Part shown: positions 45,830 to 57,470 of the stretch, piece by piece | Position numbering within the stretch: position 1 is the stretch's first letter | How the letters are laid out: every line of letters starts with the position of its first letter | Assembly: GCA_028023455.1 (NCBI GenBank) | Contig: JAQFVV010013283.1 | Coordinates: 1-64,000, forward strand | Source of the DNA: Epiperipatus broadwayi | Taxonomy: Eukaryota > Onychophora > Udeonychophora > Euonychophora > Peripatidae | Direction: 5' to 3' | Length of the DNA stretch: 64,000 nt | Notes under the pieces: model-generated | What the model was told of the DNA's origin: nothing | What the model saw: only the letters and a program-made list of their open reading frames with translations | Database searches by the model: none | Translations under genes and position numbers: made by a program

Positions 45830-46530
45830 TTGAATAAATTGAGGGATGGACGTATGGAATATGGAATAAAAATTAATGTTGAAAAGACCAAGTGTTTATG
45901 GATAAGGAAGAGTGCTAAAAGATTACAAGTTGAAATGATAATATAGTTCAACTGGTAAATGGATTACTGATTGAGAGAGAATGAAAGAAGTGAAGATGCA
46001 GTTAATAGAAGAATAGCATTGGAAAAGGAGTCATTTATTAAAATATTTTGTGAGCCTTTAAAGAGAGAATTAAAAAAAAAAGATTAATTAATAGCTGTTT
46101 ATGGAATGCACTATTGTATGGTTGTGAAACGTGGCCAATGAGTAAAAAATTAGAACGTCATTGGAAGCCTTTGAGATGTCATGAAGAAGGAGGAAAAAAA
46201 TTAATTGGATGAATAAAATGACAAATGAAAAAGTTTTGGAAAGAGTAAATGAAAAAAAGATTGATTAAGTAAAATAGAGATAAAAGAAGAAATTAGATTG
46301 GGCATATATTAAGAGGAAGAATGGTTTAATGAAAGATGTTTTGAAAAAAAATGGTGAATGTAAACAAGAAGATAGGATGGGAATGAATGTCATTGCTAAA
46401 TGATATAAAAGATGTAAAGATATATGAAATTGAAGATCTATGCAATGAAAAGAAGGGACTGGAGAAATGATGGTCTTGCTATGTGACTATTCTCAGGACC
46501 ATCCCACAGGACAAAATACTATTGATGATG
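45830..46530 (+). mobile_element. RTE-like LINE, second lineage, 3' fragment
   Basis: Frames in order give RMEYGIKINVEKTKCLWI (G..IN..KTK.M.I), RSEDAVNRRIALEKESF (I..RI..AK..F), INSCLWNALLYGCETWPMSK (L....YG.ETW...K), LERHWKPLRCH, and W.G.I-type text, ending GATGATGATGACTTTA. This ETW-type C-terminus differs from the 29 and 33 kb RTE copies and resembles a separate branch. Multiple stops. Confidence 0.75.
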
Positions 46531-46832
46531 ATGACTTTAAAGTAATTTATATGTCACCATCCTCTTCACTAACACTAGGAGAGTAGTGCTGGTATTATTA
46601 CTTAAATTAATTAATCTAGAAATCGATTCACCCCCCCCCACGTAAATCCCCACTAGTATTTAAAAATCCAACTTTTTTACTCCTGTCGTATTCCATCTAC
46701 ATTTAAAGGAATGTGACAAAAAATTTTAAAAAATACTAAATTAAAGGTTTGATATATCTTTTGTTTTAATTTATTATAGAAACAAACAAAACTACTTAAC
46801 AGGCGCAATGACTCCAATGTATATGGAAGTAG

Positions 46833-46850
46833 TCTATTCCAATATTTTTT
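46833..46850. repeat. Target-site duplication, left (Tx1-like LINE)
   Basis: TCTATTCCAATATTTTTT here equals 48268-48285 exactly, on either side of the LINE at 46851-48267. Confidence 0.9.
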
Positions 46851-47107
46851 TATTCTCAAGTTATATTTATTAGACTAATATTGTGATTACATTAAACTGA
46901 AATACAGCATGTACCTGGGTCAATATGAGTTAATGTATGAGACAACAGAGAAATTATTATTCAAAAAATATATTAAATGTTCATAAGTCTATTATGTGTT
47001 TTTAGTGAAGGGGTTAGAGCACTTTATATAGTTAATCAGCTGGAGTTTGAAAAAGGTTCCAGGTCTCCTGGGACATGAAATTAGATGTCAGGGTCTTATC
47101 TCTTTGT

Positions 47108-47515
47108 TTAATTTTTTGCATGTTTTGTTATGAATAGTTGGTCCACATTTGGATGAGGAAGGGTGTATTGAGCCTTAGTCGTAAGGAATATGGACATCTG
47201 GATGGTTGGTATGTCCCTTTCACGAATACATTTTTTAATATTGAGTACTTTATAATAGTCTATCTGTGTTTTATTAAATATGATGAATTTGATGCTACCT
47301 AGACCCATGCATGTTTTGATTATATGGTCAAACATCTCCTCATCCCTGGTACAGTTTGTACATATTGGGTCAACACTATCAATGAAACGTTTGTATTTGA
47401 GGAAGCAGTTGGCTGGCATGGTGTCCAGGTTCAATTTAACAATATAGTCCAGGTATTTTGGTTTTAATGCCCAGTATTTAAACAGGGACACTAGCCTTTG
47501 TGATAGGCATCCCAC
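47108..47515 (-). pseudogene. Tx1-like LINE C-terminal domain with CX2CX8HX4C
   Basis: 135 codons. ALKPKYLDYIVKLNLDTMPAN, then the zinc-like CTNCTRDEEMFDHIIKTC with the same CX2CX8HX4C spacing as the 38 kb LINE. It then runs to a helix-rich tail (KKCIRERDIPTIQMS). Follows the RT part after a frame change at about 47520-47670. Confidence 0.85.
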
Positions 47516-47678
47516 ATCTTTAGCGTACTCTGGAAGAAGTTGTCTGTATTAATGTTGTGCCACTTTACTGCAGACAGCAATTGGTCCAGCCATCCTATCT
47601 TCTTAGGAGGGGGCCTATTCATGGGAATTATGAAGTCTAGGATCAGGCCATGGCCATATTTCTGTATTAGGTTGTAGA

Positions 47679-48224
47679 TTAGTTATGCATTTTCTGAAAT
47701 AGGATAGATGGAATGGAGTGAAGTGACACTCTGCTAAGCTTTCTGGGCCATTGCATACTACCAATACGGATGGTGACAGTATGGCCCATCCAGAACAGTC
47801 TTGAACAGTGCCTGTTAATTTGTTTTATGAATGTGTTATTTACATTCATTACTGGCAAAAAGTATGTCATTTTGCTGAATACTTTCATATTCAGAATAGC
47901 CACCTTACCTAGAAGGGAAAGGTAGACCTTAGATAACGACTGTGTTATTTTTTTTGTGTGGACTTGAGTATTGAGTTTTGTAGGGTCTTCTGACATCACT
48001 GTCTGTGATTTAAATATTGGAAAAACTAGGAAGTTCTGGGGATTAGCCCAAAAGTGTGATTTGACCTTCTTTCCTGACCAGATGGCCCACACAGATGACT
48101 TCTCTAGGTTTATTTTTAACTTTGTAAGTTTGGTAAATCTGTCAATCACTTCAAACAGGGTTTTGAAGTGCTTTTGGTCTGGAAGAACAATGAGGACATT
48201 GTCCATGTAGGCTATTGCCCCCAC
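47679..48224 (-). pseudogene. Tx1-like RT catalytic/thumb region, YMDN box
   Basis: 181 codons. AYMDNVLIVL stands in the Y-A-D-D position; the second catalytic Asp is Asn. Then LTKLKINLEKSSVWAIWSG (motif D), VYLSLLGKVAILNMKVFSKMTY (L-S-L-x-G-R motif of L1/Tx1 LINEs), FIKQINRHCSRLFWMG (L....F.W.G). The frame breaks near 47679. The Asp-to-Asn change alone would kill polymerisation. Confidence 0.85.
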
Positions 48225-48267
48225 TGCTCTTCTGAGTCTTGGGATATAAACCCCAGGTAGGCTGTCT

Positions 48268-48612
48268 TCTATTCCAATATTTTTTAATAAAAAATGTATT
48301 ACCTTAACAACTGACTAAATATATGTTCATAAACCATCATTTCAGATATTGCATTATTATTCAAAACATGACCAAAATATTACTTCTAGTTGTTCAAAAT
48401 ATCACTGTTACTAGTTTATATGATCAAAAATCAGTAGAGTGTGCAGTTTTACTCTCTATTCATTTTAAAACATTTATATAAATTTTTAAACTTCTAATTT
48501 TAAATCTCTCACAAACATTAGCATCCATTTGTTGCCCAACTATAACCGAATCAATTTTAAATCTCTCATGAACATTAGCATCCATTTATTGCTCAATTAT
48601 AACAAATTGGTA
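48268..48612. other. Spacer with a 61 bp tandem duplication (48491-48612)
   Basis: Starts with the right target duplication of the Tx1-like LINE (48268-48285). 48491-48551 and 48552-48612 are two copies of ATTTTAAATCTCTCA...CATTAGCATCCATTT...AACTATAACCGAATCA-like text. The following SINE interrupts a third partial copy. Confidence 0.65.
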
Positions 48613-48717
48613 AGCATCATTAGCCAAGAGGTCAATGCAGCCACCTTGCAAGCAAGCAGTTGGTTGCAGACGGTTGTTGCGGGTTCGCCTCTTGGCCGAT
48701 GCTATGACATATGAAAA
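48613..48717 (+). mobile_element. tRNA-Val-like SINE, long-arm subtype
   Basis: GCATCATTAGCCAAGAGGTC, expanded arm (TTGCAAGCAAGCAGTTGGTTG), B box GGGTTCGCCTC, then GATGCTATGACATATGAAAAA. Downstream AACTATAACCGAATCA versus upstream AATTATAACAAATTGG may be a decayed target duplication, or simply the local tandem repeat. Confidence 0.85.
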
Positions 48718-48910
48718 AACTATAACCGAATCACTGTCAGATGATCAATCTAAATTTTTTTAACCACAAATTCAAGAATAGACTAACTAAACCACAACAC
48801 ATTCCTTAAGATAATCCCATGTCTCAGCAATGTGACGATTTTCAGAATCACAATGGGCATTTTTTAATGTTCAATAGCTGTTGAAATGTAAGTGAATAGT
48901 AGATGTCATT

Positions 48911-49025
48911 GTCAAGCATTGTTAGCCGAGAGGTCAGCACAGTCGCCTTGCAAGCAAGCAGTTGGTTGCAGATGGTTGTTGCATGCAGGTTTGCCTCCCA
49001 GCTGATGCTATGACATATGAAAAAA
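48911..49025 (+). mobile_element. tRNA-Val-like SINE with 16 bp target duplication
   Basis: Long-arm subtype (GCAAGCAAGCAGTTGGTTG); the B box has decayed to GGTTTGCCTCC. The flanks 48895-48910 and 49026-49041 both read AATAGTAGATGTCATT, exact. It lies about 200 bp from the previous SINE in the same orientation. Confidence 0.95.
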
Positions 49026-49041
49026 AATAGTAGATGTCATT

Positions 49042-51744
49042 AAAAAAAAAAGAATATCAAATTTATGCTTAGATTGAATAGGATTTATTTTTGTTGAAAT
49101 TTTAACTTTAAACTTAGAGAATAAATAGTCTTTCATCTTTCCAACAATTTGTATTTTACATCAATCTTTCAAGCACATTGTTTTGAGCAGGAATGTATTC
49201 AAATTATTCTATAGTGATTTTTCCGTCTAAACAAAATGTTCTCAATTACCAATCCATATGTAGTTTCAAAATTCAATAAACAAAAGATGATTTGGTTTTG
49301 TAGCACCACTATTATTATTTCCAGAAATTTTGGGCCAAAACATGTGCATTAAAATCTCCAAGAAGAAAATTTTAATCTTTTAACGATGTTGATGTAAAAA
49401 AAAAAAAATACTATCTAATAAAAAATATGTCACCCCCCCCCCCATCTGAACTCTTAAAATAATATTGTAGAATAAATATTGATAAAATGAATATCCTCTT
49501 CATTCATTGTTATATCTAGGAAGTTCGAGAATAAAAAATATATAATTAGACCTCAATAAAAAATTCATTTCCCACAGTCTTCTTTTTTTTATTGATGATC
49601 TGCCCTTCCAAAAATCTTATAGCCATCTCATCTGTCAGTTCAATTAAATGTTCTTCCTCTATATAAATAACAATAGTTTTATAAATTTTAAATTTTACCT
49701 GCTCTTTTAATACAAGTACTATCACCCATTTATATTATGAAGACTTTACATCAGATAATGTTCTCCCAACTCCTATATCTGGACCGAGAAAAATTGTTTC
49801 ACACTGGTTATTCATTGGCTATCTTATTTCAGTATCACCAGAGCTGTCCCTCTATTATGGACATAAGTTTTTCATCCCTGGCATTGCTAATTGTAATTCT
49901 TAGATTTTTTTCTGGATTAATGGACCATGCCACTAGTTAAACTGATTTGTTCTACTTTTACAGTCCTTGTATCACTGCAAGGAGTCAGTCTGAGATACAT
50001 AAATGGCACTCATACATCTATAAACAACAACAACAAAAAAATAGAATGGACTACCTATTCTTTAAACTTTTGATGATTATAAGCTTTTATTTATTGATGT
50101 TACTAGAAATGAAGGATGGAAATTATATATTACCCTGATTTTAATATTTCACAAATCATTCTGAAATTATAGTTGAATATTTAGAAGGTATCTTATATTT
50201 AACAACCTCATAGCAACCATTTTATTCTTTATCATTTATTGATATATGAATATTATTTATACGTAATTTCCGGAATGCTGTCACTTCCGTTTAAAATCTC
50301 GTACACATTATTAAGCTATGCCTATATGATATTTACGCATATTATTTGTCTGATATCGTTAAATCAGTGTTAACTTTTGGCAATCATATAAACGTATAGA
50401 AATATAAAAAAGAGAGGGATTGGAGAGACTAAAATAGTTATATAAATGGGTTTTTTTTTGTTTACTTGCCAATTTTATTACAACAGACACAAAGACTCTA
50501 TGTAGTTTCTAAAGTCAATTTTTCTTTAATAGTCAATTTTACTATTAGCTAATTGAAGCGGCAAGACTTTATCCTGATAAGGTCAATCTCATGTTTACCT
50601 CAACGCCTCACCAACTAAACCCGAGTACGTTTAGCTAGAAAGCTGCATTTTATATTGATTGGATTAGATTTTTAGTTTAAAAATGTGTACTGGGTTAGAT
50701 TTTAATTTAATAAAATCTTGGAACTAACAGACGATAAAATAACGGCAGAAAATTACTTGTCTGATAGTGTTATAAGAATCATTTAACAAAGTGAAAAATT
50801 TCATATTATTGAAAAAAATATACTGCTTCAGATAGATAGAAAAAATTATATACATTTTTTTTTTGTATTAGAATAAAACGTACATTAACCTACTGATTAA
50901 AGTATCGTCTACATGCATGTGTGATGATGTGCTAATTTGGTTAATAAATGGCATATGTCTGCTATTCATTCTGTTCAATAATGGATGAAAGAATTGTTAT
51001 ATAATTAAACTCTTTCCTTTTCTCCTCTTTTTCTCTCTCTATTATTTCTTCTCCTTCCTGTATCCTCATAAATAACAAATTATTATATAGTTTTAATTGT
51101 GTCCAAGTTTTTGCACTCACAACTATTTATATATATATAACCAGTAGAAACCAATCAAAACTTAGACAACCCAATATAGATTGCAATCAATAGTCTCAAA
51201 CTGTCGTCAAGGTAACCTCCCTTTAACAACAAAGATGGAATCCACCTTTATTTATGGTCCAAAAGATTGCATTTATATTGAGACTAAAGATTGCATTTAT
51301 ATATTTATATAGACATTAAAAATTCAATTTAGCTTGAGCATTATTACATTTATATATATATATAATCAGTTATGCAGGAGTTACACATGGTGTTCAAGCA
51401 TAAAAAAGGTAGATTGAAGGCAGCAGTTCAAATCAGATCATCAAATTGTGATTTTTCTTTACTATCTTCAACTGAGAATCAAACCTGAAAGTCTTTAGTT
51501 CTTATGTTACCATGGGTCTAAAACATACAGGACAACAGCTAAGTTAAAAACATAGAAAAGGTAATGTTAGACAAATTTGAATGCTGGAAAAAAATTTTTA
51601 GGCTTCAAGAATGCCAGCACATAAGTGGTTTGAAAAATATAAATGGGCAAAACTTCCTATATAAAACTTCCAATCAAGTGATTTGTTTTGAGTTCCAGAT
51701 AATAAATGTTTATAAATATATTAAATAACCTTATAAAAAACAAA
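49042..51744. other. AT-rich spacer
   Basis: C-run at 49432-49443. TA tracts near 51130 and 51350. Frames at 49737-49940 and 49947-50138 (hydrophobic) show no domain. Nothing else recognised. Confidence 0.45.
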
Positions 51745-52510
51745 TGATTCCCAAGATGCATTTCATGCTGAACCTGCACTCATCAGTTAGTTCAGGTCAT
51801 TATCTCTCATGTATATCTCTATTACATGAAAAATATTTATCTATATTAAATAATTAAATTTTGAATTACAAGTGTCAAATTAACTCAACCCACATCTTTG
51901 ACACCATCCACTTTAGAAAGATATAGTAATGATGATTATTAATCACTTACTAAACTAGAGATTATCTCTAGCACAGATATTAACTTTAAAACTCAATTAA
52001 AGGTTAATATATCTGATTTTCTTAAAATTAAGCATACAGACACATGGATTTCCCACATGTAATATCTTTATAAATATATTAAATAACCTCAATACTATCA
52101 CATAGTCTTTTAAATTCATATAAAGATACAATAAAAGATAAATGACTCACAAAATGCATTTCATGCTGAATGATCACTCATCAGTTGGTCCAGATCACCA
52201 TCTTTCATATATATTATTACATGAAAATTATTTATCTTTATTTAATAATTACATTTTGAATTAAAAGTGTCAAATTAACTCAACCCACATTTTTGATATC
52301 ATCCACTTTAGATAAATACGGTAATAATTATTACTAATTATTTACTAAACTAGAGATTGTTTCTAGCACAGATATAAATTTTAAAACTCAATTAAAGATT
52401 AATATATCTGATTTTTTAAATCTTTATCTAAAGAGGATGGTGTCAAAGATATTGGTTGAGTTAGTTTGACAATTGTAATTCAAAATGTAATTATATAATA
52501 AATGTTCTTA
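51745..52510. repeat. Two direct copies plus one inverted end of an unclassified repeat
   Basis: 51745-52040 and 52135-52425 are direct copies (TGCATTTCATGCTGAA, AGTGTCAAATTAACTCAACC, ACTAAACTAGAGATT, AAAACTCAATTAAAG). 52430-52510 is an inverted end (AGGATGGTGTCAAAGAT...GGTTGAGTTAGTTTGAC...AATTCAAAATGTAATTA). The first 60 bp share TTCATGCTGAA...CAGTTGGTCCAGATCA with the foldback family, but the body is different, so it is a chimera or sister family. Confidence 0.75.
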
Positions 52511-52985
52511 AAAAAATAATTCACTATAAATCAGCTGACAACACAGGGGATCCCACACATCATTTATAACCATATACAAGCCACTCTATTCATAGGAGGG
52601 TTTTGTAACCACTTGTGATTATCCACTTTTGATGTCACCTATCTATTTTTTTTTACTTTATTTTTTCATCATAATTTCTCTGCTTTTAAAAACACATACA
52701 TTTTTTAAAATTCATATTTCATTAATAATACGCTTTCCAATGCTCTATTCTTTAACTTATCTTTATCATTCAATCTCATTTTTAGAATATTTTTTCTCCT
52801 TCAAACATGATATTTAAAAAGTCTTTTCTTTTTTATGAACTCTAAAATAATTTCCTATTTTTATTTTTCATCTATTATTCATCTACTGGAACTTTAGATT
52901 TAATGTTTCTATTATGTGTCTCATTATTAGTTGAATATTTCTCCAAGGATTTAAAAGTGGTAACCACTCTATAACTTATTAAAAC
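52511..52985. other. AT-rich spacer
   Basis: The frame at 52629-52817 is low-complexity I/F/L-rich. Nothing recognised. Confidence 0.5.
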
Positions 52986-53292
52986 AGGCAAAACTCTCTA
53001 TACTTATTGCCACTCAGTGCAAGCCAGAGTAATCAATGGATTCCAGAAGGCTTGTGCATAAAATCCCCATCTACATCCAATATCCCCAGATTAGTTTCTG
53101 ACTTATGGCCTTCGTCAGTGAGAAGCCTTGGATCTGAGAGCACTGCACCTAGAAGGCCACAAACCAAAAACTAGTATGGGGATATTGGATGAGTAGGTAC
53201 TAGATGAGGATTTTATGCACAAGCCTTCTGGCATCCATTGATTACTCTGGCTTGCACTGAGTGGCAATACGTATAGAGTTTTGCCTGCTTTA
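52986..53292. repeat. Palindrome of about 300 bp
   Basis: Left arm CAGGCAAAACTCTCTATAC...GATTCCAGAAGGCTTGTGCA and right arm TGCACAAGCCTTCTGGCATC...GTATAGAGTTTTGCCTG, with outer pair CCAATATCCCCA / TGGGGATATTGG. The loop is about 75 bp. A single unpaired relative lies at 26614-26720. Less AT-rich than its surroundings. The minus frame 53115-53309 is a by-product. Confidence 0.85.
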
Positions 53293-54119
53293 ATAACAGT
53301 TATGAGCAAGCATAAGAAATGGTGATCATGTGATATTTATTCACTCTATAACTTCTGGTCCAACCACTCCCATTGCAAACTTATAACTCAAAAATTGGTA
53401 GCTTTAACTTGTACTATCTAAAACTAATGTGTCACTTGTGAAAAAGGTTGCCATCTATTATTCATAAATATATACATACGTATATAAATATGTAGGAGCC
53501 ACTCAGAAAAAAATATAGCCATTTTAATTCAAAAAACTGCTCTGAACATAGTTTTGAAATGACTATACAACCCAAACTATGAACAACAAATACTCAGGAA
53601 AAGGATTCAATTTTCCATTTTTGATAGTTTGTGGTGCTGTCTTAATTTCTTCAATAGAAAATTTTTTCTGAATTACTTCAACACTTTTTATAATTGATAC
53701 TTTTGAATATATTAACATTATCTGCCATATTATCTCAATAGAAACAATCTAAGATCTTTGAGATAATTATTATGATGTAGATTCTGCCACAAATTCACTA
53801 TAAAACACATTTTAATCAGTTTTGCACTGTTTGTTCATTTTACATGTCCAATCCAACAAAAATGTCATTTTATAAAAGTCCATATAATCTCAGATCCAGC
53901 ATGTGGAACTTTGATTAGTCTAATGGTGGTACTGCATTTTTACATTTTTAAATGGATGCTTTTCTAGTACCTTTAAAAGAACATAAATACATTGGGTCAA
54001 AATTAACTAGAAATGGACTTAAGACTGCAGGAGAATCTTAGTTGTAAGTGCAAAACTTTAATGTTCCACAATATCCAAGTTTATGAATAGTATTGAAAAA
54101 ATTGGTTGATTTTGTACTT
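53293..54119. other. AT-rich spacer
   Basis: Nothing recognised. Confidence 0.5.
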
Positions 54120-55080
54120 ATTACAATTTTTCACATTCTGATTACTTATTAAGTGCACAGGAACTATGTAATTAAACTTTAACCTGTATTATATGTGCCT
54201 TCAATGTTTACAATAGTCAAATGATGTAGTTGTTTGACTATAGAGGGACTTCCCAAACCTCAGCACAATATAACGACTTTATAAGTATAAAAATGGATCT
54301 TATCTTTAACCTAAATTCCTACTTATGTAGGTCAAAACTGAAGCATTTTGATTTGAAAGTGTGAAGCTGTTGCCTTTACAAATTATGCAAAATCTTGTGA
54401 TTTACAGCAAATTAATATTACGATCTTTTCTAATGAAAATATAAAAACTGCTGTAACGTTCTGATTATTTATTACGCGCATAGGAAGTATATAATTAAAG
54501 AGAGAAAGGTTTTAACCTTTATCATACACACCTACAGTGTTTATAATAGTCGAATGATGTAGTTTTTTTGATTATAGAGGGACCTCTGGCTGTCTTATCT
54601 TTAAATTAAATTTCCACTTATATAAACCATATTGAAGCATCTAGATTTGAGAGAGTGAAACTGTTACACTTTTTGAGTCCACTATTTCCTCCCCAAATTA
54701 ATTTGTTCCAAATAAAGACTTTGTGCTTAACAAATAATCAGAACATTACATCAGTTTCTATATTTCCATTAGAAAAGATTAACTTGCTGTAAATTGCAAA
54801 ATTTCACTTAAATTAATTTGTGAAGGAAATAATAGACTTAAAACATGAAGAGAATAATAGCTTCACACTTTCAAATCAAGATGCTTCAGATTGGCCTTTA
54901 TAAGTAGGAATTTAGGTTAAAGATAAGATGACCATTCTATCCTTATAAAATTGCTATCCTGTGTTGAGGTTTGTGAGGTCCCTTTACAGTCAGAAAACTA
55001 CATTGTTTGACTATTGTAAATGTTGAAGACACATGTGGTAAAGATTAAAGCCTTTCTCTATTCAATTACAATTTTCACAG
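54120..55080. repeat. Triple block: direct copy plus 580 bp palindrome
   Basis: A unit of about 330 bp occurs at 54120-54460 (+), 54460-54760 (+) and 54770-55075 (-). Shared landmarks: ATTATATGTGCCTTCAATG/ATCATACACACCTACAGTG, AATGATGTAGTT, ATAGAGGGAC(T/C)T, CTTATCTTTAA, GAAGCAT.TTGATTTGA/AGATTTGAG, GTGAAGCTGTT. The second and third copies are inverted and form a hairpin. Units start with TTATTA(A/C)G(T/C)GC(A/G)(C/T)AGGAA, ending in TTAATTAAAG-like text. Confidence 0.8.
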
Positions 55081-55550
55081 CAAAACAATAGCTGTACAGT
55101 TAGAATCTAAGAACTTTTTAGCAGTCATTATAACAGCATTGTAGCTTGGCAGTGGTGAGGGTAGAGGATGGAGTTAAGTCATACCTTGAAGTAATCATAG
55201 ACAGAAGGCAAGTTAATTATTTAAAGAATGGCAAGATCAAATTTGATTATAACCCCATTTCATTGGCATAGGACAGGGGCAGCAAACTGCAGCTGCCAGA
55301 ATCGATTTTGGTGCTAGCAAGTCTGAAGCTCCCGAGCAATAAAGTCATGTCTTTTTTTAAAAAAAAAATCTCCGAACTTATCATGATAAACGTAAACATA
55401 TTTTTTTATTTTTTCTTGTAATTTATGAATAAATATTTTGATGGCTCTTGGAGAGGAAAAATGTTCAATACAACATTGTTTATTGAATTCAGCCTTATTA
55501 TAGAATAGCAATTATTATATATATATATGTGTGTGTGTGTGTGCTTTGCA
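55081..55550. other. AT-rich spacer with (TA)n(TG)n
   Basis: A TATATATATGTGTGTG microsatellite at 55518-55545 marks the end of the Penelope-like 3' region. Nothing else recognised. Confidence 0.5.
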
Positions 55551-56250
55551 CACAGACACTGAAGCTATTTAAAATTAAATGTTGCTGCAGAGCATACTTT
55601 CGGATATTTCATAGTCCCATATTCATAGCTACTGGAATTATTTGAGAACTATAATGGCGTTAATGCAAATTTATGCAAATTTGTGTGAAGATGCTACATA
55701 GACCATTTTCATAGAGAAATTAAACAAAGAGACAAAACTCTAGCCACAACATTCATTTTTCAAGAGACATGGAAGCTATATCAGATTCTCTAATAAAGTT
55801 AACAAAGAACTTAACCACTAAATACCTAACCCTGTTTAACTATATAATGTTAGTTCCATAACCCATCTAATATTGTAATTGTTCATTATCCATATTTGTA
55901 ATATATCACCCATATTAATTAGTTTAATAAATGTTTTGAGAAATAGACCATTTTCAAGATAAAAAAAAAAGCAGGCCTCTCTTCTATTGATTGAGCAGGG
56001 TCACCCACTATGTAGTAAGCCTCCCTGACATTGCATTTAATGTCATTTCTTTTAGGACAGATAACTCTGGCTGTGTTGGATAGGAAGGCATGGCCAGTGG
56101 CTCTCTCATGCTCAACAAAAATTGAATTGCCTTCAAGCTTAGTTTTGGTCCTATTGTAGAGGTATCTCTGTTGAGCTACTCTGGTTTTAATGTTGGTTTT
56201 AGTTTCTCCATAATATGTTGCCATACAGTTTCTTTGGGGGCAGGTGATTA
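55551..56250 (-). mobile_element. Penelope-like element, GIY-YIG and 3' UTR fragment
   Basis: The minus strand begins at CCTGCCCCCAAAGAAAC (CPQRNC, zinc-like CPxxxC), continues through the nuclease and a 3' UTR (TTTGCATAAATTTGC ... GCTATGAATATGGGACTATG) that matches the element at 22510-23493. Same family, more severely 5'-truncated. Upstream of 56250 the sequence is ordinary AT-rich DNA. Confidence 0.85.
55919..56224 (-). pseudogene. GIY-YIG endonuclease of a Penelope-like element
   Basis: 101 codons, with the true start upstream. MATYYGETKTNIKTRVAQQ is the nuclease core (YYG for YIG, T-x-x-x-x-x-R loop with the conserved Arg). RYLYNRTKTKLEGNSIFVEH and HAFLSNTARVI are the family spacer, and NVREAYYI carries the E that sits in the metal site. 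A cleaner copy of the domain than at 22.5 kb. It ends in a run of K and F from the local A/T tract. Confidence 0.85.
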
Positions 56251-56724
56251 TTATATATGACGAATATTTAGATATTAGAAATTTGTGAAAAATAATTTTT
56301 TGTTTGTTTATTTTTAAAATAATTTTTATTTTCGTTAGAAACTATACATATTCTGTTATATTCTATCACTAAAATAAATATTCAAATATATCACAGCCAT
56401 TCAGAAATCCATGTTTTTCATGAACCTATTTTATATCATCTCTTTTTTTGCGATTGGGGGGAAGGGGTATAAACAAAATGGTTCTTCATGTTAAAAAAGT
56501 TGCCGAATTTTGGCATAGAACATTAAATATCAAGTTTTATTTTTGAATAATTTTGATGCTATTAAAGAGATTATAATGGAACAAAAAAGATATAAATTGA
56601 CCATGAATAATATTACGATGAAATCTATTGCTTTTAGTAGTAAAAATATCAAAGAAATTTTTTTATTTTATTTTATCAAGAATAGTTATTACCTGTATAT
56701 ACAGAGATTATTTAAAAAATAAAG
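56251..56724. other. AT-rich spacer
   Basis: Nothing recognised. Confidence 0.5.
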
Positions 56725-56830
56725 CATTGGTAGCCGAGAGGTCAGCACAGCAGCCTTGCAAGCAAGCAGTTGCTTGCAGACAGTTGTCATGGGTTCGCTT
56801 CCGGGCCGATGCTTTGACATATGGAAACAA
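56725..56830 (+). mobile_element. tRNA-Val-like SINE, long-arm subtype
   Basis: GCATTGGTAGCCGAGAGGTC, arm with GCAAGCAAGCAGTTGCTTGC, B box GGGTTCGCTTCCGGGCC, then GATGCTTTGACATATGG and an A/C-rich tail. Among the least decayed copies of the long-arm subtype. Confidence 0.9.
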
Positions 56831-56884
56831 AAATCAAATATATAAATTAAAATTTTTACATCTATTTTGTAAAAGGATATGGTT

Positions 56885-57470
56885 TAAAAAGTAGAGTCCA
56901 AATCTTGCTGAGTTGCCCCATGTTTTAAAAGTCCTGTGTTGACTTTTGCGCAGTCAGCAGAACTGTCTTTGTTTGTTTTGTTGCATGCTTTTAATGACTT
57001 CATCAATATTCTTCCGTACTGATTTCACATATGTCCATGTTCTGGTAGAGTGTTTTCAGTGCTGGTATATGTTCATTGCTGTTTTCACTTTGTCCTCTTT
57101 ATTCTGTTGAATTGCTCTTTGTGCTTTTTGGTCTTCTTGTTTACTATTCTGTACCACTAGTTGTTTCAGTATTAAGATTTGTTAGCCCCAAATCTCTTGA
57201 TGTTTCCAGCTTTATTAGATCCCATGTGTTCTTATGAGAAAATGGGGGGGGGGGGCTATCCACTGGTCTCTATTTTTTGTAGCTGTTATTTTTCTTAGTA
57301 GAATTTGTTGTGGATTTCTATTGTACTGGTTGAATACCATTTCGCATCTTGTGAGCCAGAGGCAGTACCGCAGAACAGTCGCACTTCTCACTGTCGCAAA
57401 CTCTCCCACTGCAGTTCCATTGCTGAGTGTTATTATAGGAGCTGACTTTGGAATGTATATGTGCTGAACT
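56885..57470 (-). mobile_element. Possible LINE C-terminal remnant
   Basis: The minus strand frame ending at 57215 (ATVRSATVLRYCLWLTRCEMVF, then NQYNRNPQQILLRKI) resembles the terminal W-x-x-R-C-x-x-x-F helices after the zinc region of LINE C-termini (lWkaRn..vF). Beyond it (57215-56885) the text reads QNSKQEDQKAQRAIQQNKEDK in another frame, coiled-coil-like. Less AT-rich than its surroundings. Weak evidence. Confidence 0.35.

Larger units (their letters stand above)
46851..48267 (-). mobile_element. Tx1/L1-like LINE, 5'-truncated
   Basis: 1417 bp insertion with an exact 18 bp target duplication on both sides. The minus strand begins inside the RT just before the catalytic box (LGVYIPRL), continues through the palm and thumb, the C-terminal domain and a 3' UTR of about 250 bp (46851-47107). 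Low stop density suggests it is fairly recent. Confidence 0.9.
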
